From: Lates calcarifer
Taxonomy: Eukaryota; Chordata; Actinopteri; Centropomidae
NCBI RefSeq assembly: GCF_001640805.2
Contig: NC_066844.1
Coordinates: 10,018,209 to 10,082,208, forward strand
Length of the DNA: 64,000 bases
Direction of reading: 5' to 3'
The notes below the pieces were generated by a model that did not search any database, was not told the DNA's origin, and saw only the letters and a list, made by a program, of their open reading frames with translations. How positions within the stretch are numbered: the stretch's first letter is position 1; every line of letters starts with the position of its first letter. A program made the translations under genes and the position numbers. This document shows positions 1-12,050 of this stretch, in pieces.

Positions 1-300
1 GAAAAACAAGAACAAATGGTAAAATCTTAGTATTGAACAGCCAAATCAGATTTGACTAACTAAAGAGTCGGGTGCAGCCCCAGTAGTATTTTTAACAAAT
101 CCAGGTTTGGTGGAGAAAACCTGCTTCAGTGTACAAAATAACCAAGATCTCAATCCAATTCAAAGCTGTAAAGCAATTCAGCTGACGGGGCTTGACAGTG
201 CAAGCTTTTCACTCGCATTTGTGACTAAAAAAGGAGCATGTGTGCGAATAAAAAGTATTATAAAATTCAGCCTGCCCCATCAACTGCATACATATGTGTG

Positions 301-332
<32 letters not shown>

Positions 333-1392
333 CGTGTATATATATATATATAAAATTGGATAATTATATATTAGATAATTATTAATTAATACCGTTGAAT
401 CAGAAAGTGTACCTTTTGTATTCAAATAAATTTCATTTTGTTTGTAAATGTATCCTCAAACTATTATTTGATCAATTTTCATTGAACCCCTAAAGTTCTT
501 TATGTGCTCCGTGGGGAAAAAAGTAAGCGTCAAACCCTGGCTGAACTGCCACACACTCCTATGAAAGACTGAAATAACAAATGCAATGTCGTCACCCACA
601 CTCATTCACTTTAAATCATCATTAACCGCATATTTTACTGTGAGAGCTTCATCATTCTGGTGATACACTGACGCTACATCTAAACTAATAAGTTTTAGTT
701 TTAAAAGTTGGTGTCCACACTATGTCAAGGCCCTAAACTGAGATATTTGGAAAAGCTGCTTGTCCCGTTTCAGTTTGAAAACTCATTTTAGGGTTTTATT
801 TTAGTCTAAGTGGGCAGAAATTAAAACTTTTGAAACAATGACACAGCGTCCAGCATTTGCATCTTGATTGGGTCTTATCAGTCATGACAGTACCTGCCCT
901 TGGTTTATTAGTTTTACTAATTTAAAAAGGGTTATTTGAAACTGTATTTCACACACTAAGAAATAAAGAGAATACACAAGATAAAAGCTATTTTCATGAA
1001 GAAATATTCACCTAAATGTGTGCATTGTTCATGCAGGCTTTAATCACACCATGACAACTGTTACCAACCCACTGAATACAGTTAGTATCTGACTGGTTGA
1101 ATGAAAGATGCCAATCAATACCTAACATGGCAAATAGGTCTATTCAAGATGTCTTTTACATATAAAGCCTCAAGGAGCACATGAACATAAGTACACAATT
1201 TGGGTTTGAACAGCATGTCCGTGCTCATACAGTGTCCACCTGTGCCTCGCCAAACCTCCACAACACATCCAGTCCAGTGAGATTACACCAGCCCCCTCAG
1301 TCTGCCCCCGCACACATGCTTGTTGTACAAGGCAGGATATGAATATATCTGCCGTTCCCCAGCACTACGCAGGTCGAGCTGCACTCTGTGCG
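1..1392. other. AT-rich non-coding stretch, nothing recognised
   Basis: I find no exon-like open frame with matching splice sites and no repeat family I can name here, apart from the TG/TA microsatellite listed separately. Confidence 0.5.
299..352. repeat. TA/TG microsatellite
   Basis: Alternating purine-pyrimidine run: TA steps, then about 14 TG units, one CG interruption, then TA steps again. It is a simple repeat likely to vary in length between individuals. Confidence 0.9.
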
Positions 1393-1445
1393 CTACAGCA
1401 GGAGGAAACTGAAGATGAAGAGCAGGAAAATCAATAGGCCCTGGC
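1393..1445 (-). CDS. Possible terminal coding exon with hydrophobic C-terminal tail
   Basis: Read on the minus strand, a pyrimidine-rich stretch ending in AG (plus-strand ct at 1446-1447) precedes an open segment QGLLIFLLFIFSFLLL followed by TAG at 1393-1395. A 15-residue uninterrupted hydrophobic end with no following residues would fit a tail-anchored membrane protein. I cannot identify the family or find the upstream exons in the window. A chance open frame in intergenic DNA is quite possible, so this is a candidate only. Confidence 0.2.
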
Positions 1446-1942
1446 CTTAATGGGATGTGTGGCCAGGCAGAAAGTAAAGCTCACTGTATGTCTTATTTCA
1501 CAGTCACCCAAACACATTTACAACACCACAAAGATAAGACACATATGAATGCAAAATACATGTCAAGGACTCTAACCTGTATTTTATACTTAACACTTGG
1601 CCACTCCATACAGCTTGCTTTATTGTTGCTCAGTATACTGATAGTAGAAAGGCATTGCAATATCCTTCCATTAAAAATGGTACAACCCATTTTATTAGTA
1701 TATGCACTTTAAGAATGACAGTGTTTTAATAAAAGGTGCATTTCCTATGAATTGTGTCAATGTGCGACAGTATGTGTGCAGTGATCTGCTTCCAGTCCCT
1801 GCAGGCATAGTGGGCTTGTCAGTCTTTTTTTCCCCTCATATGCACACAGCAGCTTTTGTGGTGACAAAACGAGAGGTATGGCTGCAAATACAAGTGCTCT
1901 TGCCAGCTATATATGGCTTGTTGACAAAGCATACGCACATAG

Positions 1943-2714
1943 TAGGGTTGAACGATTTATTGAAATTGACCTTCAATCGCGATTTTAACTAATGTGATTT
2001 GCAAATTGCAAAGACTGCGATTATTTTTTACACCAGAGAGTCAGAAGATGTGTTGTTATACTTTTTTTTTTAACTGCCTCACAGTTCACACACAGAGCAC
2101 TGCAGGAGCAACAGAGCAACAAGCTGTAAACTTTACAACCAAATCTTGTCTACCTGCATGTCCATCCTGAGAACGGAGCTAAAGCGGAAACTACCGGTGA
2201 TATGATGAGTTAAAACTGACTGATGTGTCAGACAGATAACTGACATATTTTACATATACATATTTTGTAGAGAGAGAAAGTAGAGAAAAAGAGAGAAAAT
2301 AGTAGAATGAACGACATAACATTAAATTAGGTTTGTATTTGTATGTTGTAATTTGTACCGGGACAAATCCTGTTGAGTTTTAATTGGCTGTGTCTGTCTC
2401 TTTCATTATTAGCTATAGCTGCTGGCCGCTACCTTGTTAACTTAACGGACAGCTAATGTGGCTATCGGCTAATTGCTCATTGTTAAATGGCTAATGTTAA
2501 CATATGAACATATGATAATAATAATTAAGAGTTGTTGAAACAGGGGCTTTACTGACCTCTCGAAATTCCACATGAATGCCTGCCTGTCTGCAGCGGTGCT
2601 ATGTTGTGTGTCAAGTAGACAGCATTGTTGGTATCGATACTGATGCAAATTAATATCTAATCCGATATTTTTAGTATCTATTAGTATCTGAGAATCTATT
2701 TTTTGACAACCCTA
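1943..2714. mobile_element. Non-autonomous hAT-like element with 8-bp target duplication
   Basis: The left end starts TAGGGTTG and the right end closes with its complement (CAACCCTA). The flanking 8 bases are GCACATAG on the left (1935-1942) and GCACATAC on the right (2715-2722), a 7/8 match as expected for hAT insertion. No transposase frame is visible. An inner part (about 2060-2330: CTGCCTCACAGTTCACACA, then a GAGAGAAAG-rich stretch) recurs, diverged, at about 48670-48960, so the family has more than one copy here. Confidence 0.7.
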
Positions 2715-2838
2715 GCACATACAGAAATATTTTGGAAATTCATTGGGCCTCAATAGCCAACACTCAAAACAAGCCCATGGACACCACAAAGTCTGTCTAT
2801 AAAATAAGTTTTAAATGTATGTGTACCAAGGGAGCCAA

Positions 2839-3821
2839 ATATGGAGCTAGAACAGTGACATTAAAATGCTGACACTGAAAATAAAATGTGGCATTGAAAA
2901 CAAAACCCAAACTGAAAAAAAAAAACACTGAAATATCTGTATAGTAAAAAGTTGTACTAGAACTGAAACAAGTATTGGCGTTGAAAAAATGTTGACTGAT
3001 AAATAAAGCATCAAAAAATTACAATCTCACAATAATGTTATCTTATTTTATCATAACATCTTTTGCATTTTGATGTGTTTTTCAATGACGATCTGATGAT
3101 TTTTTGGTCATGTCTGTCTGCTTTCAGTTTTTTTTTTTTTTTTTTTTTTTTTTGCTTTGTCAGTATTTTTTCAGTGTCACTGGTTTTCAGTTTGAACTTT
3201 GTGTCACTGTTTTAGCATGGAGAGGTGGGGCAAGGAGTGAAAGATATACAAATAACCTGCATATCATTTGCATACTACTGTCTGGGACACACTGCTGGAG
3301 TTGCATTGTATGTGCATGGAGGTCATGGAATGACCATATAGATTGTATATTATGTATAGATGTTCCCATAGACTTTATATTTATATAGTATAGAGTCTAT
3401 GGCAACAACTTGGTTTTCATTTCAGCACCCATTTTATCAGGTTAAAGCCACAGCCGAGCCACACGCCGGCTCAAGCCTGGCTACAGTTCTGGCTCTCCCA
3501 TTTGTGTGTCTCACTTTCTCTTCCCATCTCTGTGTATGTCTCTAGCCTAGATGTAGAGAGTGCTTTACTCCGCCAGTGCCACTTGCTCCTCCCCTCTGGC
3601 CCCACCTCTCTACTCTACAACAGCAGGGATCCAGACTGCGAACAATTAGTTCTTAATTTTGCGACCTTTTTCTAATTTTATTTTTCAGGTAAATGTTTTT
3701 CGATGCCAATTCAGTACTAATACAACTTTTTACAATACAAATATTTCAATTCCAGAGTTTCCTTTTTCAGTTGGGGATTGGTTTCAATGCCAAATTTTAA
3801 TGTCACTATTCTAGCTCTATA
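2839..3821. mobile_element. Foldback-type DNA element with long terminal inverted repeats
   Basis: The left arm begins ATATGGAGCTAGAACAGTGAC and the right arm, read in reverse complement, begins TATAGAGCTAGAATAGTGAC. The arms stay alignable for roughly 130-150 bases. GCCAA flanks both sides (2834-2838 and 3822-3826), a likely 5-bp target duplication. The interior holds a 27-base T run (3127-3153). An oppositely oriented, shorter copy sits at about 62010-62425. No protein is encoded, so it would be mobilised in trans. Confidence 0.65.
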
Positions 3822-4298
3822 GCCAACATGCCCAACTTGGCAAAGCATCTCACCGACTGATATGGCAACCTGCTCAAAGAATTCAAGGAGCAACAGGTTA
3901 GCCAATATGATAGATAATATAATTTCATGATGCCAAAGTCAAGAGTGTAATGTATTTTGTGACATGGGAGCTATTTCTCCACTAGAGTCTGACAAGGCAA
4001 TTAGGGCCAATTGTGACAGCTAAATTCGGCTTTATCCAAATGGAATGTTCACACTGGTAACATTAGCTTTACCATAACTTGCAAGCTTCTAAAAATCAGG
4101 CATTCATATGCATGCAGATGAACACTAGCTTATAAAATGGTCAGTTTATACTCACTCAGTACTGGTAATGGTAATCCTGGCATGTACATTTTTACCAGTA
4201 ATTAGAAATTATAATTAATCATTAATAATTAGGCATTGTCTCGATGAAGAATGAAACCATTGTTCCACAATTATAGTCTCTTAATGCAGTTTTTTTTC
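3822..4298. other. Non-coding stretch, nothing recognised
   Basis: No exon-like segment or known repeat seen between the foldback element and the mariner fragment. Confidence 0.4.
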
Positions 4299-4705
4299 TT
4301 TATCAATGGAGACCATTTCTGCTTTCAAATCTTATACTGAGTCGTCGATCATTTCAGATGATTTGTTCAATTTCTTGAATGTTTTCAGAAGTTTTTGATG
4401 TGCATGGGCGCCCAGAATGTTCATCGTCTTGGACATCCTCTCCGCCTTCACAAAATCTTTTGTGCCATTCAAACACACATGCAAGTATCATGCAGTGTTT
4501 CCCATGTCCTCAGCTAATAATTTTCCAACACCTTAGCAAAAACGTGAACTTCAATCAGTAGCTAGCAGTGAACTAAAGATGTCACTTATTGGAAACTTAC
4601 AGCAGTTGTGTGTGAATACACCACCATTGATATATAACACTCGGTGTGACTATGAACCATGTGGTTTTATTCTCATAAGCGCAGTGTCATTATTTAATAG
4701 CCATA
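4299..4705 (-). mobile_element. Mariner-like element, truncated copy
   Basis: This stretch closely matches 32597-33023, the transposase 5' half and terminal repeat of the mariner element in a plexin intron. The shared end is the terminal repeat ATTATTTAATAGCCATA at a TA dinucleotide (4704-4705). The half that would carry the catalytic residues is missing, and the reading frame is broken. It is a dead relic. Confidence 0.75.
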
Positions 4706-5219
4706 CCTTGTATATCTATTACCAGAAAGTGCACTCAGAGTGCAAAACCTCTGCCAAGTGTGTACTGAATCTTATTAAACGCTGTTTAATTAGTGATATC
4801 TGGTCACAAATATAGACTCAACAACAGAAGACATCAGATTACTGCATACCATGTAAAAGCTTTAATAACACCTTATTCTTATTATTTACAATAATCAAAT
4901 TATTAAAGTTATACATGTACTAATTAATTGTCAAAAGGACAATGTATGAAAACACAAAAAAGCAAATGGAAAACATGAGAGCAGGAACATGTTTGCATTG
5001 TGATACTGTGTTTGTCAAAAAGGCAGCCTTTAGCACTGCTATTTGAATATCTGTGTAATTTGTACTTTATAATATGATTAACAATGGCTTCCCGCATCAT
5101 GGTGACATAACAGTTTGAGCACAAACAAGGAGAGAAAAAATAACAGGCATGATTAACAAGAAGTGCAGGCATCCTCACATAAACAGGCAGTGCTGTTATG
5201 ACAGTGCTTCCATCACTAT

Positions 5220-5435
5220 CTAATCGAAATTGAATCCATATCTTCCCAAATCTCTCAGAACCAGACTAAATAAAACAATTACATAAAGCAACATTAAGGT
5301 ACTTGGGATGAACCATTTCTCAGCCACAGTTACAGAGCACAAGATCCGAACAGATATGGCTGCTGCACAGCCAGCTGAAAACACTCCTGGAACAAGCTGT
5401 GACCAGACTGAGGCACCAGCCAACTGCTCAGGCAA
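5220..5435 (-). CDS. Possible terminal coding exon of an unidentified membrane protein
   Basis: On the minus strand an acceptor-like stretch ending TGTGTGCAG (plus-strand ctg at 5436-5438) is followed by 71 open codons and a TAG at 5220-5222. The segment begins LPEQLAGASVWSQLVPGVFS and ends RDLGRYGFNFD. It contains two hydrophobic stretches, about residues 17-36 and 45-61, as in a multi-span membrane protein. Codon choice looks plausible for a real exon, but I cannot name the family and found no partner exons. It could also be a chance frame. Confidence 0.3.
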   Translation of the reverse strand: MPEQLAGASVWSQLVPGVFSAGCAAAISVRILCSVTVAEKWFIPSTLMLLYVIVLFSLVLRDLGRYGFNFD

Positions 5436-5867
5436 CTGCACACAATTATAAACAATAAAGCATAGTCTAAACAGACTGGGAATGTGGGGGTAAACAAACA
5501 ATGTGAAGAAATCATGCAAACATCTGGTATCACAGTAATAAAGGTATAATATATTTCAAAGGGGCTGTGACTGAGAAATATCGTCACTGAATGAAGCTTC
5601 AATTCTAACAGTGGCTGTTGTCATGCTGAGTGGTTGAGCGTTCTGGGAGCCCAGCATGGCCTACCATTAACACAACAATGTCCAGCTGCCTGAATGGACC
5701 CCGACCAGACCACGGATGAGAGACACACAATGGAGAACAATGGCCAAGTGGGTACTATAAGAGGAGTGGGGGAGAGTGCAGTTGACAGCAGGGCCAGCAT
5801 GACACAAAATCAATCATCTGTTTCAGGGCAAACAAGCCAGCCACTGTCTGTTTGAGACTCAAGCCCC

Positions 5868-6235
5868 TTTTACACAGAGATTGTGTAATATTAGCATCAA
5901 GAATTCCCTCGAATATGCCACCTTTGGTTGTTTACACAGACCCACATGAGGACGACTTAATACCGCCCTACTGTGCAATTTTATACAGCATGCCAGCATT
6001 GCGGAATCAGAGCCATGACATGTAACACAACAACCTCATTGCCGGTCAGCGTCTGTTCCGCCATGCAGGCTCCCCTTTGTATACAGACGTCAATTCACCT
6101 CTGTGACTAACACCCACGTCGCTTAAAACGGGGGCGATACCCACCCACCCCCCAATTCCTTCATATCTTTTATACAGAACAGCAAAGTAGAATTATGGCT
6201 AAATATTCCTGCCTTGAAGGGGCATCAGTAACCTA
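5868..6235. mobile_element. Probable non-autonomous DNA transposon (MITE-like)
   Basis: A stretch opening CCCCTTTTACACAGAGATTG with a cluster of 'tttacaca', 'ttatacag' and 'tatacag' motifs, locally more CpG-rich than its surroundings. It resembles short teleost interspersed repeats whose ends read CCTTTTACAC. I could not define clean inverted repeats or target duplications, so the boundaries are approximate. Confidence 0.35.
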
Positions 6236-7829
6236 GAAGTGAAAAAAAACAGAGAGGTCTATGCAAAAACACTGATGTCTGTTTTGGGGTTGACTATCTC
6301 TTCTGTTTCCTTTTTTACTTCTGAAATCAATCTGAAAGGATGTTGCCTCTATGACGTGAATTAATTGCTTCCCATAAATACCTAAACAAGACAACAGCAA
6401 CTTTAAACTTTAACTGTAAATTACACAACAGATAAAGTCAAAAGCTAACCCAAATCTCCAGTGCTGTACAGCTGATAGTGATTAACATCTTGTATATAAA
6501 GAGCTTTAAAGAGAAGAAGGACACTTTGTCCTCACAATAGCAGCATTCCCCGTTAATCATGTCTATTACCAAATGTGGGAAGGGATGATTTCCAAGTAGT
6601 AGTCTAGCAGAGGCATGAAGCCCAAAAAGCCATCTTGTTGTTAGATAAGCTCATGCTCTGGCATAAATGTAAACCAGAGACACCCTCTGTCTGACACCAC
6701 GTGATCACACTGCATAACAAACTCATTTACATGACATTTCCATTTCCTCTTTTTGCCGACGGTCTTATCCAGAGCGACATGAGGGCTTGCCCTGGCTCCA
6801 CCTCCTAACATTTGCAGCACAGCACATATATAAGACTAACCAACACATGATTGCAAGGTGTCACTCAAAAAAAAAAAAAAAAAAAGAAAAGCACTGACAC
6901 TTGGCAGCCATTTTGAACTGCTGTATGGCTATAACTGTCCCTCCCTGACTCTTTGAAGTCAATGCAACAAGCTTAAAATGTCTTGAGGAAAGACCAAAAT
7001 TATGGGAAAGGTATGTGTGTGAGGCCAGGGGGTGGTAGTGGGGGAGGGGAACGGCCAATCCCTAGGTAGGGACAAATCTAGGTTCAAAATGTTCAGAGGC
7101 AACACTGTTTTAAGACCCAGATCTGTTTTAAAAACATGAGTGAATGGCCATGGACACAAATTACATTTAAAAAAAAAGAGAACACCCACCTCACTCTTTC
7201 TAACAGGAACCATTTGCTCAAGGTGACAGAGCAAGGTGCTTATGAACAGGAAAAACCTGGCGACAGCCCTGCATTTCCCCTTTTGTTTTTAGCACTGCTG
7301 CTATGCATTACAAAACAAGGCAGCTGTTGGTTGGTGTCAAGTGGCTTGACTCTGGTGCAAAAGCTTTCTTGGTTGGTTCGTCTGTCCTGCTCCTTATTTG
7401 CTCTCTATCCATACTTGACAACACCCTGAGATCAAACATATCTGGAAATATGCTTGTACATTTTACAATTTTGGTTTCACCTCATACAAAGCATCTGGGT
7501 ATTTTCAAAATTAACCATTATTTGGTTTCCTTTATTGTCTTGCTTAGTCTCATGAAAGAGAGAGAGACAGAGCCAAAGGAAAAGACAGGAAAAGAAAAGG
7601 TGAGGAGGGTTAATGTGGTGAAGCCTAAAATGGCTACCTGCAGTTCAAAGGGTGCAGAGACAGAAACTCTCAATATTGGTGAGATTTTGTTTTGCTATTC
7701 ATTCATCCAAGTATCTCAAAAAAGCAGAACAGGCAGCATGATAGCGAGAGAAAGAAAGGGAAATGAAGTACAAAACATAAGGGTGCAATAAAACAAGAAT
7801 AGGAGAGAGAAGGAGAGTGAGCATGAGAG
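6236..7829. other. Non-coding stretch with an A-run, no gene seen
   Basis: A 19-base A run lies at 6868-6886. Open frames across 7136-7791 lack domain features and read as chance frames. No exon or named repeat is supported. Confidence 0.4.
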
Positions 7830-7830
7830 G

Positions 7831-7907
<77 letters not shown>

Positions 7908-7938
7908 AGAGAGAGCGAGAGAGAGAGAGAGAGAGAGA
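7830..7938. repeat. GA microsatellite
   Basis: About 109 bases of nearly pure GA dinucleotide, with short GCGCGA/GCGAGA interruptions near 7903-7920. Long arginine/glutamate or serine/leucine frames across it are translation artefacts of the repeat. Confidence 0.95.
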
Positions 7939-8104
7939 TGATTACGTAGATTGCCTGCCTCACCCCCCTTTTGGCCTTGTTTTTTTACCCAGCCTCCTCC
8001 TCCTCCTCCATTACTCTCCCAAGAAGCATTGCTTCTCAACACAAAACAGAATTACCCAGCATAGCCCTCTGCAACACCGCTCCCCCAGTGCCAAGAAAAT
8101 GCTG

Positions 8105-8160
8105 CACCCCATTGGAGCAGCTCCAGAGCTCCTACACCAATAGGAATACACCAATGAGGC
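8105..8160. promoter_or_regulatory. Cluster of CCAAT boxes, possible promoter
   Basis: Three CCAAT motifs fall within 45 bases: ATTGG at 8111-8115 (minus) and CCAAT at 8137-8141 and 8151-8155 (plus). A TTTTAA-containing stretch follows near 8180. Such spacing resembles NF-Y promoters, but no transcript can be attached to it from sequence alone. Confidence 0.25.
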
Positions 8161-8215
8161 AGGCGTCAGAGCGACTTGTTTTTAACCCCATTGTGCAAGA
8201 CTGGAGGCACACAAC

Positions 8216-9748
8216 ACACAGAATCTGCAGATGAGACGCTAAAGAGAGGGAAAGGTAGATAGACTAGTGCTATAATTGTTCCTGGAAATTAAAAGGAAAG
8301 TTAGAGGGTATCTCAAAGTCAGTCTACCACACAACAGAGGAAATTCAGAAAACAAACTACATGTTAAAATGTACAGGAAAAAAAAACAGTGATACTAAAA
8401 GAGATATATACATTTGTAATGGTGCGACTGAATATGTTAATTGTCATGCTGAAATAAGGAATAATGCAGTCAAACTACAATTCAGAAACAAAATTAACAT
8501 GACTGCCTCTTATTTGTGTGAATTTAATCTTTCTACTTTCATACAGGTGTAGATCCATTACACTGGCTTGGCACAACACATGTGAATCATATTAACATAT
8601 CAATAGCTACACCTGCCCTCTGTGTAATGACAGAGTGTCATCAGCATACAAATGACAAGCTAAAAGGACAGGGTTTTCTCCCTACTATTCCTGTTACTCA
8701 CAGCAACACTCCCTGTGCCCCTTTCTCTTCTCCAAGCATCAGCACCCAAACAGAAACCTGCCTTATTCTTTTGGAAATGGGCCAATATCCAACTTCACTC
8801 CCTGTTGTACATGCACACACAAAAACCTAGGATAAAATTCTGTACAGTGTGATCGAGACTCATCAAAACACAGTACTCACCCATTTGAATCATGTTTTCA
8901 AGGGCATATCATCCTTTTCAGTTCATGTTTTTGGGTTTGTAATCACTCAGCTAATGTGAGAGACTTTATTTCCTTATTAAACAGAATACTGGACCAGGCT
9001 AACCTTGCATGTCTGCACATTCCTCAGATTTCCAAAGTTTCAGAGGCCCATAATGGGAAAGAAGGGTCCACATCTTGCAGACAGATCCATACACACACTT
9101 AAATACAGTCTTACTCTTGATAGTTCTCTTTCATCAACTGTTTTAACTACTACATTAGGCCTACAAAACCAAAATTATGAGTCAGTTCACAACAGAGTAG
9201 AAACAAGCAGCGACACAGTACATTCTTAGCTTTCCCAGGGTGGCAGGATGAGTTGAAAAGGTATACCACTGTGTGCTTGCCTGTGCTCAAAAGATTCCTT
9301 GCAGTTCTTACTTGGCAGTGAGCATATCTTTTTCTGTTAGTGATCACAGTGTTTATTCAAGATAACAAGAGGGGTCAGGTCAAGGGGAGTGCTGGAGGGG
9401 CTCATGTTTCCAGGGGTTCTGAGTGGCCAGGTTTGCAAGTTGCAGCCCACACAGTCTATTAAAAGATGTGAAACATTCAGAGAATGTCAGTCACAACCAG
9501 TGAAAACAAGGTTCAGCACACTGCAATCTGGCTTCCATTAGGCTTCAAGATCAATCCGAATACATGGCACTGATTAAACACCTGTAATGTCTGTATTTTT
9601 ATAGCAAGGTCAACTACAGTTCAGGAAAAAAAATGCAGTTATTTGAAATATATATATCTCAAACATAAATACAACTGCAGCGAGTATTCACATAACCAAA
9701 AGCAGGTAAAATAACTAAGTCCAACAGATGAAAATAGCGTCTCCTCTC
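8216..9748. other. Non-coding stretch, nothing recognised
   Basis: A donor-like minus-strand GGTGAGTAC near 8876 stands alone without a convincing exon. No repeats of known family were seen. Confidence 0.4.
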
Positions 9749-9749
9749 T

Positions 9750-9793
9750 CTGTGCTTGTCTGGTGTCCGGAGCACTGGACACCAGCAAGCACA
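9750..9793. other. Near-perfect 18-bp hairpin
   Basis: The left arm CTGTGCTTGTCTGGTGTCC and right arm GGACACCAGCAAGCACAG pair over 18 bp with a single bulged T, leaving a loop of about 8 bases (GGAGCACT at 9769-9776). Pairing does not extend outward, so it is shorter than a usual microRNA precursor. It could be an RNA stem-loop, a palindromic regulatory site or chance. Confidence 0.6.
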
Positions 9794-11714
9794 GTCTCAG
9801 TCACCGTCGTGCAGCAGTATGGAACACAGCTATTTGGGTTAGGACTACCATTGTGCTCGGAAACAAACCCTCACAAAAACATATGTGTGTCCGTGTGTGG
9901 TGTTTCATTTTACCTAAACATTATGATCAACCACATAAGTTGTAACGACAAGTTATGGCCAAATCTTGAGATCAGATTTCGATCCCTCAAAATAAGTCCA
10001 ACAGAGGTGCTGGTGAAAATGCAGCATTTTCTCATGATTAAGAAATTATTACTAACGTTACAAATAAGTATTTAAAAACATAATAGCAACGGCGTCTATG
10101 ACTTGGTAGAAACTTGTGATAGCTTCATTTCGGATCAACAATGTTTCTCGCACTCGCTCACGCGTTGAAATAAAAATGGAGGCTAAAAAAGGAAACAAGA
10201 GCTCCCCTTCAAAATACCACCCATTTCTCTTAACCGCCACCGAGGCTGGGGGTTGGTAGGTGGGGGAGGTGAAGAGCAGCAAGTCACCACCAAACAGATC
10301 GCGTTTTCTGATTGCTCGATCCCGTACAGTAAAGATTAAGAGGCACAAATGGAGAAAACATAACCGAGTTTTCAGCTCGACTCACACGTATGAGCGAAGT
10401 TAGGAATCTTGCCAAAAATAACTGCTTTGACACGATGTAGTCAAACACCACCATGAAGCAGACACCATATGTTTTAATAAAACTAAACGCACTTGTTCAG
10501 AAATCTACAGAAATACTGAGATCAGTTCGCAAATAAGTGTGTGTATAAGTGTATACAGAGAGAAAGGTTCACGGTGTGTATGTGGTAAAATACTTGTTCG
10601 GAATAAGGACACAATCAGCTGGAAAACATCCAAAAAGTTAGCTAAAGGGCTAGTTTAGCATTTGCTGCCTGTGGCTTGACTGCCAACATTTACCAAGAGG
10701 GCACCTGGTTGCTTAGCTAACATGAATCGCCAATAGTGATCAAACTAAATATTGTATCATGGATAACTTTCAAAGATTTGACAGTTTCGCGGAACGAAAG
10801 CAACATCTGAAATAATACTGTCAGTGCCACAATGCAACAAATTGTTTGTGGTTCTAACAAAACAACTTTGCATATTACCTTACGTGGTCTGATTTTAAAC
10901 CTCTGGGACTATTATATGGGATTGAGTTCTATCATACTTTCAATATTATCTACTAATAACTATGCGACATACACGACCATAGTCAGTATAATGTGCTGCT
11001 GATTTTGTTTTGGCTATGTCACGTCAGGGTATGTTAAGCCTCTACGGAAACACATAAACGAAACTTGCTCAACAAATTAAGATTGATTTATCAATGCTTC
11101 AAAATGACGCAGATTTGTAGCCAACTTGGTTTGAGGCAAAACATAATTCCTGTAGTTCTTAATGTAACGTTATAGCGATAGCTAAGTGTGACTGGTTTAT
11201 CCCTGGTATGAAAACTGAGAAAAAACTGAACTGGAGGCACCTCTAATAGGCTAAACGTTACACGAGTCAAACCTCCTGAAAACTTGGCGAATGTGTTAAG
11301 CGCTTTAGGAGCATTGTTGCTTGATATACTGTTAAAACGTTGGCTACTGTAAAACCAGTTCTGTGGTGGATTCCCAGACTAACAAGCTAGCTATCGAAAA
11401 CAACACGAGGAGCTGGCCAAAGACCACGGAAGATCAGTCCAGACACAGTTAAGAACAACCCTGCAAGGCAGACCATCAATATGGATACCTTTTTAGCCAG
11501 CCAAGTAATTCACTTTTAAGTGGAAAGATTGCGAGAGCAATCAACTTGTTCCAATAAACTTTAGAAGACGCTAGGTAGTTAGCTAGCTAACTTGGTTAGC
11601 TTCATTGCTATGCTTGGTTGACTGAAAACATGGCTAGTTAGTATCTACATTTATGTTGCTGCCTCAGTTTACCGAGGGTTGTGTTAATAATCATCAAACA
11701 GTTAAAGTACTCAC
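9794..11714. other. Apparently unique, repeat-poor non-coding stretch
   Basis: There are no recognisable transposons. A CpG-containing patch near 10130-10390 contains short open frames on both strands with no supporting splice structure. If the 12-kb promoter drives a minus-strand gene, this would be its first intron. Confidence 0.35.
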
Positions 11715-12050
11715 CTAAAGAGGCATTTCAAAGTCGTACAAACGAGCCAAAGTCATGTAGAGTAGGAAGTCATCAGAGTATCCCAACATCAAATCCAACC
11801 AGACCAGTAGGCCTGTATGTCAGCCTCGGAGTCTCCTTTATCCGTTGCCCTTAAAAGTAGCTCCTTCTCCAGGTGTAGGAAACAAACTTCTTAGTGTCTC
11901 CCACGCATAGGCGGAAAGTAAAATTTCCTGTCCTGTTCAGGTGCAGCGCATCCATTGAGTGTCTATAATAGATCCCCGATGGATAAATCTATTTATTTTA
12001 GTGTATTGTCTATTTACAGTCGCTATTTATAATAGGGTATGTGCTGCTCT
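11715..12050 (-). other. Possible untranslated first exon of a minus-strand gene
   Basis: On the minus strand the sequence CCTCTTTAG is followed by the strong donor GTGAGTAC (plus-strand gtactcac ending at 11714). Short open frames reach the junction, but the one with an ATG closes with TAG exactly at the donor. The segment is therefore better read as 5' untranslated. The downstream gene would lie to the left, possibly outside the window. Confidence 0.3.

Noticed and set aside
7703..8143. Long Ser/Leu and Arg/Glu open frames across 7.7-8.1 kb
   Set aside because: They are translations of the GA microsatellite and have no domain or splice support.
10178..10262. Plus-strand frame starting MEAKKGNKSSPSKYHPF
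   Set aside because: It is short, has no recognised homology, and no downstream exon or promoter evidence is visible. The minus-strand frame over it is equally unsupported.
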